Source of the DNA: an uncultured Collinsella sp.
GTDB taxonomy: Bacteria > Actinomycetota > Coriobacteriia > Coriobacteriales > Coriobacteriaceae
NCBI GenBank assembly: GCA_900757705.1
Contig: CAAEOW010000099.1
Location: 1-10,665 of the forward strand
Reading direction: 5' to 3'
Length of the DNA stretch: 10,665 nucleotides
Made by a program: the position numbers and the translations under genes
Shown: one piece after another, positions 5,627 to 10,665 of the stretch
Layout of the letters: the number at the start of each line of letters is the position of its first letter
How positions within the stretch are numbered: position 1 is the first letter of the stretch
The notes under the pieces: generated by a model
Database searches by the model: none
Seen by the model: the letters and a program-made list of their open reading frames with translations, nothing else
Told to the model about the DNA's origin: nothing

Positions 5627-5663
5627 AAAATGGCCGAACCACTCTTGTCAAGCGATTCGGCCA
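5627..5663 (-). terminator. Terminator between the transposase gene and the suf operon
   Basis: TGGCCGAA (5631-5638) and TTCGGCCA (5656-5663) form an 8-bp stem with a 17-nt loop. Read on the minus strand the stem is followed by TTTTC (5627-5630 as AAAA on plus), so it best fits the end of the suf transcript. On the plus strand only ACAAAATTCTT follows, giving weak support for ending the transposase transcript from the other side. Confidence 0.65.
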
Positions 5664-5681
5664 ACAAAATTCTTAAGATTT

Positions 5682-5710
5682 GGGACAAATACTACTGATT
5701 ATTTTGTCCC
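5682..5710. repeat. Inverted repeat spanning the sufU stop codon
   Basis: GGGACAAA (5682-5689) and TTTGTCCC (5703-5710) form an 8-bp stem whose 13-nt loop contains the TAG stop codon of sufU (5692-5694). It stands about 20 bp from the 5627-5663 hairpin, giving two stem-loops in a row at the 3' end of the suf mRNA. No T-run follows this one, so it may protect the 3' end or affect termination of translation. Confidence 0.5.
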
Positions 5711-6126
5711 GTGAGCATGCCGTCGAGGGTGCGCCAGGCGAGCTCGGCGCATTTGACGCGGGCGGGCATGTGCGAGATGTCCTGGAGCTGGGCGGCCTCG
5801 TCCAGGTCTTCCAAGTCCTCCTCGGAGAGCTGCTCGCCGCGGATCATGGCGAGGAAGAGCTCTGCCAAGCGGCGAGCTTCCTCGACGGTCTCGCCGGTGA
5901 TGAGGTCGGCCATGATGTCGGCGCTGGCCTGGCTAATGGCGCAGCCGTGGCCGGTAAAGGACGCCTCCTCGATCACGTCGTTCTCAACGCGCAGCTGCAA
6001 GGTGAGCTCGTCGCCGCAGCTGGGGTTGATGCCGTCGTGCTCGTGCGTGGGAGCATCCATCTCGTACTTATAGTCGGGGTGCGAGTTGTGCTCCATAAAT
6101 GTGGTGGAGGTGTACAGATTACCCAT
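5692..6126 (-). CDS. sufU: SufU, zinc-dependent sulfurtransferase/scaffold of the SUF system
   Basis: 144 residues, the usual SufU length. The three ligand cysteines and the aspartate of the family are present: NPSCGDELTL (C37, D39), GHGCAISQASADIM (C62) and PARVKCAELAW (C126). The insertion LFLAMIRGEQL between C62 and C126 is typical of SufU as opposed to IscU. In Bacillus subtilis SufU holds a zinc ion and takes the persulfide sulfur from SufS to pass it to SufBCD. Its ATG at 6126 lies inside the last codons of sufS (8-nt overlap) with GGAG upstream, so the two are translationally coupled and presumably made in balance. It is the last gene of the operon before the hairpins at 5627-5710. Confidence 0.96.
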   Translation of the reverse strand: MGNLYTSTTFMEHNSHPDYKYEMDAPTHEHDGINPSCGDELTLQLRVENDVIEEASFTGHGCAISQASADIMADLITGETVEEARRLAELFLAMIRGEQLSEEDLEDLDEAAQLQDISHMPARVKCAELAWRTLDGMLTGQNNQ

Positions 6127-7444
6127 TGAACGTGCTCCAAACGTGATGCAGGCCGGCGATGAACTTGTCGATATCGGCCTTGTCGTTGTAGAAGGCCACG
6201 CTGGCGCGGCAGCAGGCAAGGTTCTCGACGCCCAGCCAGGTGAGCAGCGGCTGCGCACAGTGGTGGCCGGCGCGAATGCAGACGCCGTCCATGTCCATGA
6301 TGCTCGCTACGTCGTGCGGGTGGATGCCCTTGACGTTAAAGCTCACGACGCCGTGGTGGTTGTCCCAATAGATGGAGCCGATGATCTGGACAAAGTCGAG
6401 CTGCATGAGTTCGCCCATCAGATAGTGGACGAGTGCCTGCTCGCGGGCCTGGATGTTCTCGTAACCCACCGTGTTGACCAGGTAATCGAGTGCGGCGCCC
6501 GTGGCGAAGATGCCGGCGGCGTCCTGCGTGCCGGCCTCGAACTTCTCGGGGACGGGAGCCCAGACAGCGTTCTGCTCGGTGACCGAATCGATCATCTCGC
6601 CGCCGGTAAGCATGGGCGGCATGGCGTTGAGCAGGTCCATCTTGCCCCACAGCACGCCGATGCCCATGGGGCCCATGGCCTTGTGCGCGCTAAAGGCAAA
6701 GAAGTCGGCGCCCAGATCGGCCACATTGACTGGCATGTGCGGCAGCGACTGTGCGCCGTCGACGACCAGATAGCCGCCGTACTTGTGCACGAGCTTGCCG
6801 AGATTCTTGACCGGGTTCTCGACGCCCAGCACGTTAGAGACCTGACCCACGGCCAGGATCTTGGTCTTGGGGCCCACCTTGGCCAGAACCTCCTCGGTCG
6901 TGAGCTGGCCGGTCTTGGTGGGGTAGAGGTAGACGAGCTTGGCACCGGTCCCGCGGCAGACCTGCTGCCACGGAATCAGGTTGGAGTGGTGCTCCATGAT
7001 GGTGATGACGACCTCGTCGCCCGGTTCGAGCACTGTGGGCGCAAAGCTCTTAGCGACCAGGTTGAGCGACTCGCTCGTGTTGCGGGTGAAGACGACCTCG
7101 TTGGCCTGTGAGGCGCCGATGAGGTCAGCGATCTGCTGGCGGACCTTCGCGATGGCGTCGGTGGCCTCGACGGACAGCGAGTACAGGCCGCGCAGGGGGT
7201 TGGCGTTCATGCGCTGGTAGAAGTCGCGTTCGGCGTCGAGCACACGGGCAGGGCGCTGCGCGGTGGCGGCGCTATCGAGGAAAGCGATCTCGGGGTGCTG
7301 CTGGAACAGCGGGAACTGGCCCTTGTAGGGGTTGGTCTCGATGTCCACGGTGGGCCAGCCGCGCGAAGCCTCGTCGCTGGCGTCGAGCTCCATGGGCTCG
7401 GGGGCGGTACAGGTGTCGCATTTAACGTGCTCGGTGTCGATCAT
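6119..7444 (-). CDS. sufS: SufS, group II cysteine desulfurase
   Basis: 441 residues. A PLP fold-type I enzyme that removes sulfur from L-cysteine as an enzyme-bound persulfide for Fe-S assembly. Seen are FLDSAATAQRP (55-65), EHHSNLIPW (151-159), VVDGAQSLPH (227-236), the PLP lysine in FSAHKAMGPMGIGVLWGK (K255) and the active cysteine in CIRAGHHCAQPLL (C396). The start at 7444 is fixed by an ATGA overlap with sufD and an AGGAG site. This gives a tail of about 40 residues before the normal SufS beginning, with a C9-DT-C12 pair (KCDTC) unusual for the family. The usual HRG segment near the active site is NPLRGLYSLS. Residues 418-440 resemble the normal C-terminus. It transfers sulfur to SufU encoded next door. 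Confidence 0.97.
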   Translation of the reverse strand: MIDTEHVKCDTCTAPEPMELDASDEASRGWPTVDIETNPYKGQFPLFQQHPEIAFLDSAATAQRPARVLDAERDFYQRMNANPLRGLYSLSVEATDAIAKVRQQIADLIGASQANEVVFTRNTSESLNLVAKSFAPTVLEPGDEVVITIMEHHSNLIPWQQVCRGTGAKLVYLYPTKTGQLTTEEVLAKVGPKTKILAVGQVSNVLGVENPVKNLGKLVHKYGGYLVVDGAQSLPHMPVNVADLGADFFAFSAHKAMGPMGIGVLWGKMDLLNAMPPMLTGGEMIDSVTEQNAVWAPVPEKFEAGTQDAAGIFATGAALDYLVNTVGYENIQAREQALVHYLMGELMQLDFVQIIGSIYWDNHHGVVSFNVKGIHPHDVASIMDMDGVCIRAGHHCAQPLLTWLGVENLACCRASVAFYNDKADIDKFIAGLHHVWSTFNG

Positions 7445-8712
7445 GCGAGCTCCTCTTCAAAGTTGTCGATCAGGTTGTTGCCTAGGCGGACGACGGCGGC
7501 GCGGGTGCGCTCGTCGGTGGCGGAAAGCGCGGCGTCCTCCAGCTTGGCGCGGATGAACAGGTCCTCGGCGGCGTTTTGGTCAAGGCCACGGCAGGCGAGG
7601 TAGAACAGCTGCTCGTCGCGGACGTGACCGATGGTGGCGCCGTGGTTGCCGGCGACGTCGTCCTCGTCACAGAGAATGACGGGAACGGTCTTGTTGTCGA
7701 CGCCCTTGTTGGCCAAAAGCACCGTCTCGCGTTCGGTGCCGGTTGCACCCTTGCAGCCGTGCACGAGGTCGATGGTGCCACGGTAGACCTTCTTGGACGT
7801 GCCGGTCAGCACGCCGTTGGCGTCGATCTCGCACTCGGTCTTGCGACCGCGGTGGCGCAGCTCGTAGTTAAAGTCGCGCACCTGCTCGCGGGCGCCCAGG
7901 TAATCGGTATCGATGGTCACCTTGGCGGTGTCGCCCAGCAGGTCGCCGGCAAGGCCGGTGGCGCTGGCGCCGGCACCCAGGACGGTGTGCTGCACGTTGA
8001 CGCGCGCGCCCTCGTCCAGGAACAGGCCGGTGTCGTCGAGTGCGATCCAGCTGTCGTCGAGTGTCTGCGCGCAGGTCACGTTGACGGTGGCGTACTCGTG
8101 GGCGCACACGCGTAGCACGGAGCCCACGACACCCTCGCCGGTAACAGGAGAGTCTAGGGCAATATGCAGGTCGAGCGTTGCCTGCGGGCGAGCGACGATG
8201 TCGATGGCGGCGATGGCCGCGGCGGCATCGACACCGCTCACACGCACGGTAACCGTGGCGTGCTGGTATGCGGGCACATCGATGACGATGCGCTTGGTAG
8301 CGTGCTCGGCCAAGTAGGCGTAGGCAGCCTCGCCCATGCCGGTTTCGAAGGCTTCAGCAGGGGAGAGCTCCTCCTCGAGCTTGATGGCGCCGGCCTGGTA
8401 GACGGAGGTGGCGGGCACGTCGAGCTCGGTCTCGGGCGTGATGCGGGCGCGGTCGGCGGCATCACCGGGGGCGGAGGCGCGGCGCTCGGGGAAGCGCTCG
8501 GCCATGGCGTTCATGGCGGTGCCAAACGCGTCGGCAGCGCCGGAAAACTGCTCGCCCAAGCCTTCGACCTCAACGGCCTCCGCGGGAGCGGCGGCAAGCT
8601 CGTCAGAGAGCTCGAGCTTGGTCTGATTCATTTTCAACCAGCCCCAGGTTGCTGCGGGCATCGCGTTGACCTGCTCGAGCGTGGTAGCAGCGGCGTTGGT
8701 TTCCTGTTTCAT
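7441..8712 (-). CDS. sufD: SufD, Fe-S assembly scaffold component
   Basis: 423 residues. SufD pairs with SufB in the SufBC2D scaffold and is needed for iron entry. The C-terminal half is the beta-helix core: VHGCKGATGTERETVLL (317-333), ILCDEDDVAGNHGATIGHV (346-364) with H357 at the place of the E. coli SufD histidine near the SufB interface, and FYLACRGLDQNAAEDLFIRA (370-389). The N-terminal 100 residues are poorly conserved and rich in Ala, Glu and Pro. The ATG shares one base with the TAA of sufB (TAATG), and the stop overlaps the sufS start by ATGA, so translation of sufB-D-S is probably coupled. No stop or shift interrupts it. Confidence 0.94.
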   Translation of the reverse strand: MKQETNAAATTLEQVNAMPAATWGWLKMNQTKLELSDELAAAPAEAVEVEGLGEQFSGAADAFGTAMNAMAERFPERRASAPGDAADRARITPETELDVPATSVYQAGAIKLEEELSPAEAFETGMGEAAYAYLAEHATKRIVIDVPAYQHATVTVRVSGVDAAAAIAAIDIVARPQATLDLHIALDSPVTGEGVVGSVLRVCAHEYATVNVTCAQTLDDSWIALDDTGLFLDEGARVNVQHTVLGAGASATGLAGDLLGDTAKVTIDTDYLGAREQVRDFNYELRHRGRKTECEIDANGVLTGTSKKVYRGTIDLVHGCKGATGTERETVLLANKGVDNKTVPVILCDEDDVAGNHGATIGHVRDEQLFYLACRGLDQNAAEDLFIRAKLEDAALSATDERTRAAVVRLGNNLIDNFEEELA

Positions 8713-10124
8713 TATCCGATCGCTCCTTCCATCTCGAGCTTGATCAGGTTGTTCATCTCGACGGCGTACTCCAGCGGCAGCTCCTTGGAGACCGGGTTGG
8801 CAAAGCCGTTGACGATCATGGTGCGGGCCTCTTCCTCCGAGATGCCGCGGCTCATCAGGTAGAACACCTTGTCGTCGCCGATGCGGCCGATGGTGGCCTC
8901 GTGGCCGATGTCGACGTTCTTGGCGCGGATGTCCATGGCGGGGATGGTGTCGGAGCGGCTCTGGTCATCGAGCATGAGCGACTGGCAGCTCACGGTTGCC
9001 TTGGAACCCTCTGCCTTGGGCGTGGCCACGATAGAGCTGCGGAAGGTCTGAATGCCGCCGCTCTTGGAGATACCTTTGGTCTCGACGGTTGCCGAGGTAT
9101 CGGGCGCGTTGAGCACGACCTTGCAGCCGGTATCCAGGTTCTGGCCGGCGCCGGCAAAGGTGATGCCGGTAAAGCTCGAGCGGGCGCGGCGGCCGTTGAG
9201 CACGCTCATGGGGTAGAGGTAGCCCACGTGGCTGCCGAAGGAACCGCTGATCCACTCGATATCGCCGTCCTCGTCCACGCGCGCACGCTTGGTGTTGAGG
9301 TTGTACATATTCTTGGACCAGTTCTCGATGGTCGAGTAGCGCAGATGTGCACGCTTGCCCACAAAGAGCTCGACGGCGCCGGCGTGGAGGTTGGCCACGT
9401 TGTACTTGGGCGCTGAGCAACCCTCAATGAAGTGCAGGTCGGCATCGTCCTCGACGATGATGAGCGTGTGCTCAAACTGGCCGGCGCCCTTGGCGTTAAG
9501 GCGGAAGTAGCTCTGCAGCGGGAAGTCCAACTTGGTGCCCTTGGGCACGTAGACAAACGAGCCGCCCGACCATACGGCGCCGTGCAAGGCCGCAAACTTG
9601 TGGTCGGTGGGCGGGATGAGCGTCATAAACTTCTCGTGGATGAGCGGCTCCCACTGCGGGTCGTGCAGGGCCTCCTCGATGCCGGAGTAGACGATGCCCA
9701 TCTTGGACGCCGTGTCCTGCATGTTGTGGTAGACCAGCTCGGAGTCGTACTGCGCGCCGACGCCCGCCAGGTAGCTGCGCTCGGCCTCGGGGATGCCCAG
9801 GCGCTCAAAGGTGTTCTTGATGTCGTCGGGCACCGACTCCCAGTCGTGCTTTTGGTCGGTGTTGGGCTTGACGTAGGTGACGATGTTGTCCATGTCCAGG
9901 CCCTCGATGGAGGGGCCCCACGTCGGATCGGGGAAGCGGTTGAAGATCTCGAGGGACTTGAGGCGCAGGTCGAGCATCCACTGCGGTTCGTCCTTCTTGG
10001 CGCTGATCTCGCGCACGATGTCGGGCGTGATGCCGGCGTCGAGGCGCTCGAATCCCTCCTCGCCATAGGTGAAGTCGTAGAGGCTGCGGTCGATGTCCGC
10101 GACCTCGGTGCGGTTCTTGGTCAT
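8712..10124 (-). CDS. sufB: SufB, central Fe-S cluster scaffold subunit
   Basis: 470 residues, normal for SufB. Start at ATG 10124 with AAAGGGGCGAC upstream. Hallmarks: the N-terminal segment ISAKKDEPQWMLDLRLKSLE (40-59), then DPTWGP and ALHGAVWSGGSFVYVPKG (179-196), EGCSAPKYNVANLHAGAVEL (234-253), and the C-terminal core SCQSLMLDDQSRSDTIPAMD (379-398) and GHEATIGRIGDDKVFYLMSR (407-426). C380 is the likely counterpart of the catalytic cysteine and E409 of the glutamate identified in E. coli SufB. SufB takes up sulfur and iron with SufD while SufC hydrolyses ATP. It lies 12 nt after sufC and shares its stop with the start of sufD. It carries no intein and no frame break. Confidence 0.97.
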   Translation of the reverse strand: MTKNRTEVADIDRSLYDFTYGEEGFERLDAGITPDIVREISAKKDEPQWMLDLRLKSLEIFNRFPDPTWGPSIEGLDMDNIVTYVKPNTDQKHDWESVPDDIKNTFERLGIPEAERSYLAGVGAQYDSELVYHNMQDTASKMGIVYSGIEEALHDPQWEPLIHEKFMTLIPPTDHKFAALHGAVWSGGSFVYVPKGTKLDFPLQSYFRLNAKGAGQFEHTLIIVEDDADLHFIEGCSAPKYNVANLHAGAVELFVGKRAHLRYSTIENWSKNMYNLNTKRARVDEDGDIEWISGSFGSHVGYLYPMSVLNGRRARSSFTGITFAGAGQNLDTGCKVVLNAPDTSATVETKGISKSGGIQTFRSSIVATPKAEGSKATVSCQSLMLDDQSRSDTIPAMDIRAKNVDIGHEATIGRIGDDKVFYLMSRGISEEEARTMIVNGFANPVSKELPLEYAVEMNNLIKLEMEGAIG

Positions 10125-10136
10125 TACGTCGCCCCT

Positions 10137-10665
10137 TTACGCCTGCTGCTCGGCAGCGGCGGCCTCGGCCTGGGCGCGCTGCTCGGCGGCCTCGCGCTCG
10201 AAGGTCTCAAAGCCGTTCTTGTCGATCCAGGGGATCAGCGAGGCATCGTCCTCGCGCACGATGTGGCCCTTGACCATAACGTGGACGCGGTCGACATCCA
10301 GGTGCTCCAGGATGCGCGTGTTGTGCGTGATGATGAGCATGGAGCCGTCGCAGCTCTTGCGGTAGGCGTCCATGCCGTGGCTGACGGTGGAAAGCGCGTC
10401 GACGTCCAGGCCGGAGTCGGTCTCGTCTAGGATGGCGAGCTTGGGCTGCAGCAGCAGAAGCTGGAGCATCTCGACCTTCTTTTTCTCGCCGCCCGAGAAG
10501 CCCACGCCCAGCTCACGGTTGAGGTAGGAGGTATCCATGTTAAGCTCGGCCGCGAGCTCCTTGACGCGACGACGGAATTCCTTGCCCTTCATCTCCAGGC
10601 CGGGGCGGCCGGCGATACTGGCGCGCAAAAAGCTCGACAGCGGCACGCCCGGGATCTCGACCGGG
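10137..10665 (-). CDS. sufC: SufC, ABC-type ATPase of SUF (5' end cut by window)
   Basis: The last 175 residues are visible, and the beginning lies beyond the window edge (the frame is open through 10664, reading PVEIPGVPLSSFLRAS, which is typical SufC). Present are the ABC signature in GFSGGEKKKVEMLQLLLLQP, Walker B and D-loop in LAILDETDSGLDVDAL, and the switch histidine in LIITHNTRILEHL. Walker A is not in view. SufC drives shape changes in SufB-SufD by ATP hydrolysis. The protein ends in a tail rich in Glu, Ala and Gln (EREAAEQRAQAEAAAAEQQA) that continues past the normal C-terminus. It is the first gene of the visible operon, 12 nt ahead of sufB, in the minus-strand order C-B-D-S-U. Confidence 0.95.
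   Translation of the reverse strand, partial: PVEIPGVPLSSFLRASIAGRPGLEMKGKEFRRRVKELAAELNMDTSYLNRELGVGFSGGEKKKVEMLQLLLLQPKLAILDETDSGLDVDALSTVSHGMDAYRKSCDGSMLIITHNTRILEHLDVDRVHVMVKGHIVREDDASLIPWIDKNGFETFEREAAEQRAQAEAAAAEQQA

Noticed and set aside
6086..7111. Open plus-strand frame of 341 codons
   Set aside because: Antisense of sufS, low-complexity composition rich in Val, Asp, Gly and Leu, no family similarity.
1..10665. CRISPR array, prophage or defence cluster
   Set aside because: No regularly spaced repeats and no cas, phage structural or toxin-antitoxin genes. The only phage-like sequence is the dinD fragment.

Overview
The window is GC-rich, densely coded chromosomal DNA that looks like an anaerobic gut actinobacterium of the class Coriobacteriia, with Collinsella my first guess. 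The basis is overall base composition, the sufC-B-D-S-U gene order with SufU as scaffold, and an obligate-anaerobe style NifU-like/GGGtGRT gene pair. No ribosomal RNA or other decisive marker is present, so the genus is an inference.

Region 1 (1-880) is a tRNA cluster and its downstream scar. It holds the 3' end of a tRNA that fits tRNA-His, two identical tRNA-Lys(CTT) genes separated by a 10-bp inverted repeat, and a textbook intrinsic terminator with a UUCG loop. Beyond it, on the minus strand, lies a C-terminally cut DinD-like (BRO/KilA-N type) gene, probably left by an old integration at the tRNA genes, followed by a strong 13-bp inverted repeat.

Region 2 (882-4612), all minus strand, contains an FAD-dependent oxidoreductase of the fumarate reductase/L-aspartate oxidase superfamily with a changed active-site segment. 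Upstream of it is a two-gene operon of an atypical NifU/IscU-like Fe-S scaffold and a GGGtGRT-family protein, ended by a clear terminator.

Region 3 (4613-5663) is a plus-strand single-domain Y1/HUH transposase (RAYT-like) with a C-terminal helix-turn-helix. Its upstream region is rich in palindromes, one of them filling a candidate promoter spacer.

Region 4 (5631-10665) is the minus-strand SUF iron-sulfur assembly operon in the order sufC (cut by the window edge), sufB, sufD, sufS, sufU. Its genes overlap by 1, 4 and 8 nt or lie 12 nt apart. SufS is the cysteine desulfurase, SufU receives sulfur from SufS, and SufBCD is the scaffold complex. The second scaffold-like gene pair a few hundred bases away suggests that this locus gathers iron-sulfur functions. 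The GGGtGRT/NifU-like pair is the least understood part and the best candidate for new biology. I saw no CRISPR array, prophage or complete insertion sequence.
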